Source: Zantedeschia hybrid cultivar (taxonomy: Eukaryota; Streptophyta; Magnoliopsida; Alismatales; Araceae). From it: a stretch of 64,000 nucleotides of DNA. Shown piece by piece: positions 10,637-22,405 of this stretch. The stretch is taken from NCBI GenBank assembly GCA_030544215.1, contig JARZZO010000009.1, positions 49,657,129-49,721,128 of the forward strand, in the 5' to 3' direction. How positions within the stretch are numbered: position 1 is the stretch's first letter; the number at the start of each line of letters is the position of its first letter. The position numbers and the translations under genes are program-made. The notes beneath the pieces are model-generated. The model saw nothing but the letters and a program-made list of their open reading frames with translations. It was not told the DNA's origin and did no database searches.

Positions 10637-12577
10637 TGTTAGTCTTAGGTGGCCAACAAGCCAATCTGACTATGTAAATCTCGTTCATTTATTAATATAA
10701 TGACATAATATTCATTGTGTGTAAATCGTATTAATTATCGTCTCATAATGAAGTCCGTGAATATGTGCGATAGTGATCAGATTATGATGAAATCATACTA
10801 ATGAGACTAATCACTTAAACACACATATTCTTAATCGTTCCTAGTCGGAGGATATCCGAGAAGGACATCGGATATCCGGTTAGACTAGTACAGATTACTC
10901 TTGCTCATATGATGAGGGTGACTGATCTCATAAGTCACTTGTGTGGAGACACTAAGGCGAATCTGTAGGTGCTCATTGGAGAATGAGTTCACTGAACTGA
11001 TCCGACTGATCGCTGGATGGTACTGTACCCCACTGTCAACTAGTTTGATTCTATTGTCGCAGTTGCGTGGATGGTCCTCGGACTTGAGACACCAAGGACA
11101 CCTTGTCGGTGGACTTATGTGCTTTGACCTTGGTTTATGAATCTCTAACCACGGGATTCTAAACAGCCAAGGATCGGATACAGCGAAATACCGTCGAAGG
11201 GAATTGTGTTTCAATAAGGAATCACTCGCTCTCGGTACGATGAGAGAGAATGCTCTACGAAGGATGCGCGAAAGTCCCTGGCCAGGGCGTACGATAATAT
11301 CGGGAAAGGAGTTTTCCGATATTCATTAGCAACATCCAATCCAAGTGAGTCGACCGGTTAGGGTTTGACAGCAAGCCATACCCTGAGTCGATTCGAGAGC
11401 ATTGTACGAATGAAGGACTATATCGACGCGGTAACTGTCGGCGGAAAGGTTTCAAGAGTGGGTTACTTAACCCCGATACCTTCCGGGTTCACGCGGTGTT
11501 GCTTGGCCCCCAACGTGATCGGAGGCCCGATTGAATTCAATATGCGACATCAATTCAATTGATTAATTAATTAATAAAAGATTATTAATTGATTAATAAA
11601 GCCAGTGAGGAGTCACTGGCTTATTGGGCCATTAACCGGACTGGTAATTGGGCCTAGAGGGTTACACGCAAATGATTCTCAAGGCGATAGATAAATAAGT
11701 GGGTTTTATACAAACCGAGGGGTTTTATGAGAAACCGCGCGGTTAGTATAAAATATAACGAACGGGCTGAGCAAGCCAAGTTGCTACTAACCCTAGCTGC
11801 CCCCTCCTCTGTTTCTCTTTCTGTCTGGTGCCCCAGAAGAATCCAGATCCCCGGATCTACTCCATCGCATCTCCGAATCTCGTTCGACGGGAAATCGTCT
11901 CCGCGTTGCAGCGGTCATTGCGGCGAACGGCAGAGGTTTTCGTGGGCTGCGAAGAATGAGGAACGTGGGGATGGAACCGAACAGTTGCGGATTCGAATCC
12001 GCACACGGTGAGATTCGATAATCCGATTATCGAGGTTTTAGTATTTTACGAAATGGGAATCGGATCTCCGTTTTATTTTTATTTCCGCTGCGCGGAAGAT
12101 CCGGAGAAACCCGAGAACCCAACAGCGGTATCAGAGCCAGGTTCCACTGTTTCTCGTCCCGTTTTGGTCTCCGAAATTAATTTTTCTATGATTTATTCCA
12201 TGCACTAATTCGATTATTTGTTGGATTTGTGTTCATACGATGAACACGGAATAATTGGATTATTTATTTTTTGCAATTTTCGAATTTAATTTTGGGGTTT
12301 TTGGGGTTCTTCATGAGATGATGTTCGGGGGCTTTTCAGCGACTTCATACACGCTTCCCAAGAGTTGGGATGGCGAGACACGACCCCGAATCCCCTGAGG
12401 ATAGTCACCACTATCCATTGGTCACCCAGACCGCCACCGGAGTGGCCTTGAAAGGCTGTGATTTTAAGCCCTAGTTCAGTTTTAAACATGAAAAACCAAT
12501 TTTTTTTTGGGTACTTTAAGGGGATCGGACTGCAACCTTTGGGCCACCGCCCGCAGCCCTACCGGCGTCGGCAGCCA
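10637..12577 (+). mobile_element. Copia-3: 5' LTR, primer-binding site and partial leader only
   Basis: The LTR (10637-12124) starts TGTTAGTCTTAGGTGG and ends CCCAACA, parallel to the Copia-1 and Copia-2 LTRs. At 12126 follows CGGTATCAGAGCC, an initiator-Met-tRNA type primer-binding site with one change from the usual TGG start. About 430 bases of leader follow, similar to the Copia-2 leader. The element is cut at 12577, where the Gypsy-A 3' LTR begins. No coding region of this copy remains in the window. Confidence 0.85.
10759..11394 (+). other. Chain of four stem-loops in the Copia-3 LTR
   Basis: These are counterparts of the Copia-1 structures. SL1 (10759-10830) pairs GAATATGTG with CACATATTC, with an inner AGTGAT/ATCACT stem. 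SL2 (10850-10877) pairs GGATATCCGA with TCGGATATCC perfectly. SL3 (11296-11323) pairs AATATCGGGAAA with TTTTCCGATATT around the same GGAG loop. SL4 lies at 11347-11394. Several arm differences from Copia-1 and Copia-2 are matched on both sides of the stem. Confidence 0.75.
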
Positions 12578-13812
12578 TGTGACAAATAAACCTATTAAAA
12601 ACTAAGTGAATGTGATCGCCATAAACTTTTAACTAAAAAGTTCCAAAAGACAGAGATTGACCGCCTACCTATTTTGGAATTGGAAAATATTGGAGTCTTT
12701 GATTCTCCTCCTTCAGCCGGCTGAAGGAAAAGAGCCATTCTGACTTTGTTCTTGCTTTAGATGCTTATGGGACTTTGAGGATCGTCCAGATTTCCTTATT
12801 GATTCTCTCATCTTGATCTTCTTTTGTACCTTTGAACCTTGCAAAGAACAAAAAAAAAAAAAATAATAAGAACTTAGGCAGAGGTAGTATCTATTCCAAT
12901 AGAAATTTTGATCATGCAACTTAAGCAAAGAACTCACTTGTTTTGATGGTCTTTTAAACCCCTTAAACAAATAGGTTTGAAATTATGCTAGTGAGTGTGT
13001 GAAGCATGGAGTGATGTGATGAATGAGATTTTGAACTAATATGATGATGAAACCAACAGAGATTAATAAAAGGAACTAAATTGGATGGCCCCTGGGAAGC
13101 TTTGGTCTTGAAAGCTCATGAATGGATGAAGAATGGATGAAGAAAGGATGCAGACTCTGGGAAGTAGCAGCGCTTAGATCCTTCAGCGTTTGGACGTCGT
13201 CTCCTTCACTTTCGCCAAGATTCTTTGCTCAATTTTCACTCAATTATCGCTATCATCACTAACTTTTTAATGACCAAGGGATTATGTATTTATAGGCTTA
13301 AGTTCACGCATCCGCAGTTACTTAAAGATTAACATAAAATAGTTTGAAGTTAATCCAATTAAGAAATAAATAAACACAGCCTGATTCATCATTATCTGTA
13401 ATTATCTAAAATGAGTCGCCCAAGAGAGACGCCTTTTAGCTTAATTAAGATAAGGATAAACATCGGGAAGAAGAAACAGAAACAGCTTAGGAAACCTAAA
13501 TGGCGTCGTGTATGACAGACGTCTTTTAGTTTATTAATAAATTAATTAAAAATCAAAACAAGAATATAACCCTAAATGGCGTCTTAACTGGTCGACGACG
13601 TCTTTTAGAATTCCTCATATTTGATTAAAAATCTGAGTAAAAATGAATTTCTTTAATAAACTTAAATAATGTCTGTTTGACCGATGTCATTTAGATAATT
13701 AATTCAGAAAGATTAATAAAAATTAACTAATGATAAAATATCAGACCATTTTGAGGCATTATTATATGATATGAAATTTACTAAAAATGATGTCAAAATT
13801 AGCATGTCTACA
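12578..13812 (-). repeat. Gypsy-A 3' LTR (truncated at its outer end)
   Basis: This aligns across its length with 33244-34487. On the minus strand it begins TGTAGACA. The opposite LTR extends about 50 bases further, to a TG...CA boundary at 33192, so this copy is missing that end at the junction with Copia-3. It contains four degenerate GCGTC-spacer-GACGC repeats between about 13408 and 13700. The minus-strand purine-rich AAGGTGAGGCAGC just before it is a weak polypurine-tract candidate. Confidence 0.85.
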
Positions 13813-15340
13813 GCTGCCTCACCTTAGCATTGTCTTTGCAAGGGAGTAAAATGAAATAGAATGTACGGAAAAGGTGATGCCAAGGTGTGATGGGACACGC
13901 TCTTAACATCACATGATTGAAATTTTTCTCAAAATCATCAATAAAGATAACTTAAAAAGATCAATGGAATTAATCATATCTAGATGAGATGGATAAGAAA
14001 ATAAAATAAGGTCGATCAACCTCCACGATTGTGAAGTACCCTAGGTCACAAACCCTACAGGTTTCATCATGGGGAGCGATTGCCAGCCAATGTGGACGTG
14101 CTGCAACCATGATGGATCTTAAAAGAAAACAAGAATATTTGAGATAAAGAATCCAAGAAAGGATAGAATTCCAAGGATATCTTCAAGCGAACCTCAAAGA
14201 TAATCAAAATACTCAATTCAGAATGGGATATTTCATATCATGTTGGAATTATTTGATCAATGATCTGAAACTTAATCAATAATCAATTCTTATCATAATT
14301 ATATCAAAGTCCTACATGATGCATACTGGGCTAAAAGAAAAATATAAAGTTTAATGAAAGATAAATTAATCAAGGATAATATTGTTAAATTGTCATTAAT
14401 GAGTCAAGATACCAATTTTTTACAATTCAGTGCTAAGCCGAAACTCGTTTATCCACGTACTGTTTTACAAAATAGAACTATCGTCCCTACTAATTAACAA
14501 TCAAACGGCTTATCCATACGATCAAGAATTCGTTGGAATTATTACTATTTTTGTTGTAAGGGAACTCAAATTCCAGTTTCATCAAAACCACAAAGTCCTT
14601 GATATACTCTAATAAATATTTAACATATAGTAATAATGATGTAAATCAATTACATGAATGAATACAAGGATACAGATAATCGTCTTTTTAGCTACGGTCG
14701 GGACTCATAAACTCCCACAATAGGATCTTCTTGAGATTCTTAGGTTTATTTGGATTTTCCTGAATTTTCTGCACTTAAAAATCATTAGTAACTTCAAACA
14801 AGTGCATTAAAATCTAGATAAACATAGCTTTTCGAGCAAATAACAGAAAAAACATGAAACGCGTCGTGTCGCGCCGACGCCATTAGGTAAACTAAAACAC
14901 GTCGCTATTCAACGACGCCTTTCAGTCGCAGAAACAAGTTCTGGCTATGTTCAATCCGGATTCCAACTCTCTTCATGCACATCCCTTCTCCAATCTAGAA
15001 AAGCCTTCCTAGAATCGCAAATACCTCTATATAAACTCCATTAACTTGTATTAAGACAATTCCTAACACAATCTAGAGATTAAAGCTAGAGATTTTCTTC
15101 AAAGTTCAAGGATTTTCAAGGTTTCAAGAAGGAAAGTCTCAAGAACAAGATAGATTCTTCAAGCAAGAGGATGAAGAAGACGCTCGAAAAGCTTTCCAAC
15201 ATGAAAGATCATCTAAGTGGAAGAGATCCTAACTTCCAAGTAAGTTAAAACCCTTTTTCTTCCAATCTTTCTTCTTCAATTCCCTTCATGTTCTTAAAGT
15301 TCTTCATAGCAATTTTCCTTCTATTTTCTAGGCATATCCT
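13813..15340. other. Gypsy-A 3' non-coding region
   Basis: AT-rich, with no convincing frame on either strand. Two GCGTC-type inverted repeats lie near 14859-14925 (GCGTCG...CGACGCC and CGTCG...CGACGCC). The last 250 bases lead into the plus-strand ORF at 15341 and may be its leader. Confidence 0.6.
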
Positions 15341-16533
15341 TTGTTTCCCGGTCCAAGAAAATTCACATCTCTTCCTTGGATTCGAAAGCTTGCTAAAAGT
15401 ATTACTATTTCCATGCAATCCTTTGTTTCCAAGTGGAACATCCAAGGTCTAGTAGTCCATGCAAAGCATTACAAAAGCTCAAACGTGGACTGGGCGGCTA
15501 TGGGTGCTTTGATTGAGTTGTGGCATCCTCAAAGCCATACTTTCCTTTTTCCTGAATTTGAATGCACTATTCTTCTAGAAGAGGTTGAACTTCTATTGGG
15601 CCTTCCCAAAATCAAGTTGAACGGTGATGAACTTATCCTGAATAAGATGGCTCTGATGAAAGAGAAGATCACAGGTCAACAATTATTGATGAAGATCATG
15701 AAGGATCCAAAAGAAGTTAAAGGATGCCTCACCAAGAAAGGAATCAACCTTGCAAAGCTTGCAGAGTGGACTTTGTACGAAATTGAAAATCTTAGAGAGG
15801 ATGACACTGAGAATGTGATGAAAGCGTTCACCACGTGCTTAGCTAGAGCTTTGTTCTTTCCTGCTCAAGATAACATACTAGAAGATGATCAAGTCAGTGC
15901 AATCTGCGAGATCTTTAAGGGAAGACAGATCGGCACAGCGATTCTAGCCCTATCTCTATAGTGGGCTCTCTGCAGCATCTACAGTTCAGCCTCCCTATAG
16001 TTGTATGCTTCTCTTTGCTCTATGGGTTGAGTTGCACTTCAAGTTTGAAGATCACACTAGAAATTCTGCAAGACCGTCTCAAATATATCAGAATAGTCCT
16101 ATCTTCCATATTTCCAACATTGTGAAATTCAATGAGAAGATGATACCAAGTGCTTAAAGTCAAGACTCGAGTTGACTGGAGAGATTATCTGAAGACAATG
16201 CCATCATATGGGTTCGACTCTTCACCACTTGCTCTGGTAGGAAAGCCCATTCGAGTGCACCGCGCAGCGGGTGCAGAGCTCAAACTGATTGGGGCAAATG
16301 AGTTCGTGTTGTACAATCCTCATCGCTATTATACTCAACTCAGCATGCCTCGCCATAAATTCCCTGAGTTTTCCAACACTTCTCCAACCAAGAAGCGTGC
16401 CTTGGAATCCGATAAAGACTTTGAAGCTACTGAGCTTATAATTACACTATGGAATATTAGCTTCAATCATCGTGTAAAATCTTCTCAGAATGCTCATAGA
16501 GGTTTAACCTATCCATATGTAATGGGACTTTAG
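15341..16533 (+). pseudogene. Antisense extra gene 1: PMD/DUF7745-like protein, broken
   Basis: Two plus-strand open stretches (15341-15961, 206 codons; 16150-16533, 127 codons) look like one gene split by a frameshift or decayed segment at about 15960-16150. The first holds LPWIRKL and then GALIELWHPQSHTFLFPEF followed by LEEVELLLGLP. That resembles the start of the plant mobile domain (aminotransferase-like) and DUF7745 families, which are found both in transposable elements and in domesticated plant genes. The second part carries VGKPIRVHRA and VLYNPHRYYTQL and I cannot assign it. The gene lies antisense to Gypsy-A, between integrase and 3' LTR. PMD function within retroelements is not known. 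Confidence 0.6.
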
Positions 16534-17424
16534 GAAATTCATCCTTAAATGTTCTCTTTATTTTCCCTTTTATGATGTAAATAAGAATTTATTTTCAATA
16601 AAGAATTGTTCCTTTATATCGTGAAAATTCATCCTTAATCTTCTGTGACTTGTCCAAGATTTTTCTTGAAGTAAAAACTTGATTTTTCCTTAAAAGATTA
16701 CAATTCGGGTTTACTTAATGAAAAACGCGTCCACTCAGAAAGACGCCTTTCAACCATAATTCATTTTCCAAAAACTAGAGATTAATCCTGAAAATCCCAA
16801 ATTATCTATAAAACACGTCCACACATGTAGACGCCATTAGATCAAAAATCATTTTCCAAAAATCAGAGATTAATCCTTAAAATCCGAATAATCCTTAAAA
16901 TACGTCCACACATGTAGACGCCTTTCAATTCTCTCTCTTACTTTTCTCCAGAATTCTGCCATTAAGCCTGTGATTAATCCACTGAAAAGCGTCGTGTTTT
17001 ATGGACGCATTTAATCATCATGCCTTGTACGGCCCTGACCAGAAGTGGTGGTTTAAACTGAAACGCGTCGCTCTGTGCAGACGCCTTTTGATCAATTTCA
17101 AACCCCTACCTTGTTGCCTCAATTGATGTGCGATGAATGGCATCGCTGTACCTCGACGCGTTTTAACTTTTCCAAACATAAGCTTGCAAGCCCGAGCTCC
17201 CTTCTACTCATTCTCTCAAAATCTTTCTCTCTTTCTTCATCCACTCCGGCGATCCTACACTTCCGACGACCTTTCTCTCTTCTCCGGCGATCAAGCTCCA
17301 CCGGCCTCCTTTATTTTCTTTACCGACCTTCCTCTTCATCGTCGGTCTCTCTTCTCTCGAGCTCTCTTTCTCTCTCTCTCTCAAACTCTCTCTTTCTCTC
17401 TTGTTCTTCTCCCCTTGGAAGCCC
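16534..17424. other. Spacer between the two antisense genes; inverted repeats and pyrimidine-rich leader
   Basis: About six GCGTC-spacer-GACGC units lie at 16729-17165, two of them near-identical (CGTCCACACATGTAGACG near 16817 and 16903). Positions 17210-17420 are strongly CT-rich (CTCTCTCTCTC runs), like a plant core-promoter pyrimidine patch or 5' leader for the downstream gene. Serine-rich frames in the CT tract are low complexity and are not treated as genes. Confidence 0.55.
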
Positions 17425-20212
17425 ATGGAGCAAGGAGAAGGATCACAAGGGAAACGCCGCCGTGCCATGCGCGTAGTGAGGAGGGAGGAGCACGAGGCGG
17501 CTCTCCCTGAGAAGGCTATGGCCTTAGAGGTGGCAGCGGCCATCCTAGAAGAGGAAATCCCTCCACCAGCGGCGATCGAGGGAGGAGAAGAAGAAGAAGA
17601 GGCTCTGCACTTAGTGAGTCCTCTAATGGATGTATTAGGGGATGAATGGGGTGTAGAAAGGGGCTCTTTGAAGAAGTCCGACATCGGGTTTGAATGGCGT
17701 CCAGACCATATGACGCCTTTCAAAGGGCGTCGCCTAGGTCCGACGCCATTCAAAGCAAATTTTCATTTTTTAATAGATTAGAAAATAGGTTTAAACGGCT
17801 TCAAAGTTTATGGACGCCTTTCAAAGGGCGTCCATCTTGCTCGACCCCTTTCAGTTTTTATTGATTTTCTATATCTATTAACTGATGAATTTCTTGTTTT
17901 TATTTGCCAAGAACAATGAGGGCCAGAATTTCTTGGGATTTAGTAGTAGGGGCTTACAGAGGATTACCCGACTTTCAGAAGGCGCGGCTGCGCCGGATGG
18001 GGTTTGGGGAGATCTTGGAGATCAAGCCATTTTGGCTCGACTTGGTTCTCCTGCAGGCGCTGCGGGAGAGGTGGCATGCGGAAAGCAGAGCTTTCCTAAT
18101 GCCCTAGGGCCACATGGTCCCAAGCTTAGAGGACATGGCCAGGATCAATGGCCTTAGAGTGGGGTGACTTACCCTGATTACTGTGGGATGGCTGAGGCTT
18201 TACTAGGGATAGAGATATCTACCCTAGATAGGGAGTTTAAGATAGTTCCTAGGGTGGAGGTAGAGGCCGCTCGAGCATTAGTAGAGCCCCGGCGTCGGTC
18301 GAACGAGACCCGAGAGGAGTTTAGGAGTAGGTTAGCTGAGTCCTCTGCTGCTGTATATTGTAGAGATCCTGATCAAGTAGAGGAGGTAGATAGGCAGCTT
18401 AGGGTTTTTCTTGTCTTCTTTTTCGGTCGGTTGCTCTTCGGTACGAAGGGCGACCATATCCACTGTAGGTTTCTTTATCTGTTAGATGACCTCGACCGTC
18501 TTCACGAGTATGCCTGGGATGCAGCCCTCCTGGCCCATCTCTTTGCTGATCTTTCCGCAGTCACGCCGGGCCGTAAGACCACCGTCAGCGGCTTCTCGCC
18601 GTTTCTCCAGGAAAATATCATTTTAATTATTTGTTTATGCAATATAATAATATGATGCTTTCTAACTTATATGTTTATGTGCAGGTTTGGAGTTATTATT
18701 ACTTCCCGCTCGGCCGAGCGAGGATCATTCGGTCGGATGCCGTCCCGTTGGCTTGCCGTTGACAGCCAATAGTGGATACGGCCCCGCAGCACCATCAATT
18801 AACGGCCCTCTACCGTCAATTCCTCGACTATCCAAAGCTCCTGATAAGTCTTTAATTTATCCAGTTTTATTAAATGCAGTGTTTCATTTATTAAATGTAA
18901 TTTTATTCATATGAATGCATCTAACTTGTATGCAGGTGATCTGGCGCCCGTACATGGGCATGGACGAGGAGGGCCAGCCGTGGGTGACGACTGGCCGGAG
19001 GAGGTTCGGCAGGCAAATGTGGGTACATTGCCTGAACAAGATCGAACCCCTCCGCCTCCGGCTCGTGATGAGGACACTGGGCCTCCACTAGGAGTGGGTG
19101 GATGAGGAGGTCCCGAAGGGCGTTGGGAGGAGCATGAGGGGCACGCAGGCCCTCACAGATTGGCGTGCCAAGTTTCTAGAGCAGTACGAGGATTAGCACC
19201 GCCGCGGCGTACGGGTGGAGTCCCATGCGGAGAGCAGCGAGGCTTATCTCCAGCAATATCGGGCCCACTACGCCGATCAGCTACGGCTCCTCCGACCACT
19301 TGATGTAAGTATGATTTATGCGTCTTTCATTTTATTATTATCTTTAACTTATATTTGTGAATGAATGTACACATGTGTGGTATGCAGGATGCACGAGATG
19401 CCGTGATCATCGACCTCCAGGCCTGCCTCCAGGATGCCGAGGCCCAGCTGGAGCAGGTCCAGAAGGAACTTTTTGATTTGGTATGTATGCATGGCATGCA
19501 TGATTATTTTAATTATTTAATTTGTTTTGACGATTAGCCACTGACAATTGGTCTTTTAGTGCAGCGAGCCGTCTATACCCAGGCGGCTCCCCCTTTATAT
19601 GGAGCCTCATCCTCTGCCCTGTCTGCTGCTTATGAGGCTACCATTGCTGATCTCCAGAGTCAGCTCGCCTCCGCCATCCATCGAGTTTCTCTTGCGGAGG
19701 AGGATCGGGCTGCTCGAGTAAGTTCCATCCTTTTTCTTCCATTGTTGAACTTGAGTTACTTGATTATTTTGAACTGACAGTGTCTCCTCTTATAGGTTGC
19801 CGAGCTTCAAGAGGCCCTTCAGAGGGCTGAGATCGACGCAGCTCGGGTCCGTGAGCTCGAGGAGTAGGTGGCCCGTCTCTCCACCGGGGATCTCGCACGA
19901 CTCCAGGTTCGCCTGGAGATTTTGACTGAGGAGAGGGATCGCGACCGTCTTCGGCTGGAGAGACTTCAGGGTCACCTCTCCGTGGCAGAGCATGAGTGCC
20001 AAATGGTGGAGGAGAGATATCAGCGAGCCCGCCAGCGGGCTATCGATCGCGGTCAGGCGACTGCTTTCATGGCCAACATCGCCATATCGTCCGGCCAGGC
20101 AGGGCCAAGTGCGATGGGACCACCTCCACCTCCTAACCGAGGACCAGCACCGAATGCACCTGATGAGGCTCAGAGCCAATTTGATGAAGGGGCAGGGGAG
20201 AGTCAGCCATAA
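17425..20212 (+). pseudogene. Antisense extra gene 2: PMD-type protein with introns and coiled-coil tail, broken
   Basis: A candidate acidic first exon starts at ATG 17425. Plant mobile domain sequence runs from about 17917: LRERWHAESRAFLMP, then LEDMARINGL, then LDDLDRLHEYAWDAALLAHL near 18490. Exons continue at 18685 to about 18847, 18936-19304 (VIWRPYMGMDEEGQPW), 19388-19480, 19565-19717 and 19796-20212. The last four exons are each a multiple of three and are separated by phase-0 introns with GT..AG ends. The last three exons encode a long coiled coil (LQSQLASAIHRVSLAEEDRAAR, ERDRDRLRLERLQ) and a Pro-rich end. Damage includes stops at 19089, 19194 and 19865, a stop near 18103, a frameshift near 18158 and a lost donor near 18612. 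The domain call is strong; the precise exon ends before 18936 are approximate. Confidence 0.72.
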
Positions 20213-21569
20213 GGGCTACATATGTACTTTTCCTTTTCTTTTTGTGAATCTTATACAAAGCACCTTTTCATATATATATATGAAATCAGCTTTGTGCCTC
20301 ATTTGTGTGATTTTCTTGGCTTTCATACCTGTACCATGTACATTACTTAATAAACAGGTTAAGTATCTATTTAGGCTTAGCCCCTTGTCCGGTTAAGTAA
20401 CTGGCTACTTGATCCTATTCTTGGTAGAAGGGTCAAGGGGCATAACCTTTATTAACAAAGGAAATAATAATTGAACTGAAGAAAATAACGGAGTAAGATG
20501 CAACATACAAGCATGCAGATGCTTGTTGAAAATAAAGGAATGAAGCACACCAAATGTTACAAGCAGATGCTAATTGAAATATTTTTTATTTTGAAATATT
20601 CATTTTGTTTGGGTTTTGGAACATATATATGTTTTTTTTTTTTTTTTTTTACGATATGTATTTTTTTGGATTTTGAAATATGTACTTTTTTTGAATTTTG
20701 AAATATCTATATATTTTTTGGATTTTGTAATATCTATTTTTTTGAATTTTGAAATATCTATATTTTTTTTATTTTGAGATTAATGTGCGAACTAAGAGAC
20801 CAGCATAGTACTCAAATCAAAAGAACATATTCATCTATGAACTTAATTCCCAAATTATTCTTCAATAATCTAACTTAGACCCATCATGCTTGAACTTGTG
20901 TTTCCATTCGTGATCCCATTTGATGATTTGATCCTTAGTCAATCTAGGTCGTTCCTTAAGCTTGGACTACGTCTCTTCAGAAAGAAATGAAGAATTGGTT
21001 TAGAAAGCCCACGAGAAGGTTCCGGAGACCCAAAAAGATGTTCCTTTCTTACCCTAATATCTGTTGGGGTTCGGTCATTTTCTTTCCGGAGTATTTATCG
21101 ACCTTGCATTCCCTTTTATTTCACTTCATGGCCTTGATGTAACGTTTGTAGTGTAATGGCCTTTTAATTTGATGCTTGGCTTTTGCCTTTTACTTTTTCT
21201 TTTCATGGGACGGATCTCCCCCTTTTTTTTATGACGGTCTCCTACTAAGATGGCGGGTATTCTTGGTAGTCTATTCTAAGTCTCGTTCCGACATCATGGG
21301 CCGAGTGTAAAAATAGAATTTTTGTTTTAAAAAGAATGATTTGCACTTTACACCCTCAGTCAAGCTTTCGGTATTCCTTTGGACTTAGCATCTCTTGTTA
21401 CTCACGAACCAAACGTGTCAGTGTGTGTAGTAATGTGTTTGAATTAAATTATCCAGACTGATAAGGGAATTTGAGTTTCTAAATTTTCTGATTCCACTGG
21501 TCTTTGCACCATATTGATCGACTCTTTAACCTAAAGGTAATATTTCTTAAGATACGATCCATTCTAAGG
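20213..21569. other. Gypsy-A region between antisense gene 2 and integrase end
   Basis: No convincing gene. Positions 20637-20786 form a degenerate T-rich tandem repeat built on GGATTTTGAAATAT-type units of about 35 bases. The remainder is unassigned 3' untranslated sequence of Gypsy-A. Confidence 0.55.
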
Positions 21570-22396
21570 GTGAGTTAATTCTTACCCTTCTGTATTAACA
21601 AGACGGTAAGCGTTACCAGGAAAAGCACGCGATACAACATATGGTCCTTCCCAATTGGGTTGGAGCTTAGAGTACGGACCACCAGGTTTTATAAAGATTC
21701 TTTTGACGACCATTTCACCAACTTTGAACTTACATTCAATGACTTCTTTTGATAAAAACGTGCTAATCTATTTTGATAAACTCTTGCATGATTAGCAGCT
21801 GACCATCTTTCTCGTCTAAGAGTTCCAATTGAGCAAGGAGTGTTGAACAGTACTCATCAATAAAAAATTCCTTATTCAATTGTACTCTTAATGACGGTAT
21901 AAGGATCTCGTATGGAACTACCGCCTCCATTCCAAATGTTAAGGAATAAGGGGTATGCCCAGTGGGCGTGCGGATTGAAGTTCGGTAGGCTTATAGAGCC
22001 TCAATCAATTTTTTTGGCCAGTCTATGAATTTATTAGACTTGCACGTCTTTTTTGATGATTTTTATCAAAGTCTTGTTAGTTGCCTCTGCTTGGCCATTG
22101 CCTTGCAGATAATAAGGAGATGAATGATGCAATGCAATTTTTTACCTGTTGCAGAGGTCTTTCAATTCTTGTGACACGAATTGCGGTCCATTGTCGGTGA
22201 CGATGGTGCTTGAAATTCCAAATCTTGTGATGATGTTCTTCATGATGAACTTGCAGATGGTTGATGCTTTGACTTCCGTATATGCTTCAGCTTCCGCCCA
22301 CTTCATGAAGTATTCTGTTGCCGTGAGAATGAAGGACTTCTGCTTAATGCCAGAATCGGGATTGCCAAGGGGTCCAATGACATCAAAAGCCCACAT
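21570..22396 (-). pseudogene. Gypsy-A integrase core and C-terminal domain, frameshifted
   Basis: On the minus strand 22396-22142 encodes the start of the integrase core: WAFDVIGPL (first catalytic Asp) and TDNGPQFVS (second Asp). Downstream the frame is disrupted by shifts and stops, but NGQAEATN (the Glu region), an AYRTS-TPTGHTPYSL block, and a C-terminal WEGPYVV motif near 21640 are readable. The protein would insert Gypsy cDNA. It cannot be made intact from this copy. Confidence 0.8.
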
Positions 22397-22405
22397 GGAG
22401 AAAGG

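Noticed and set aside
17075..17753. Overlapping Ser-rich plus and Arg/Glu-rich minus frames
   Set aside because: They follow a CT-rich tract and its complement; low complexity without conserved motifs. Only the acidic plus-strand frame from 17425 is kept, as a tentative first exon.
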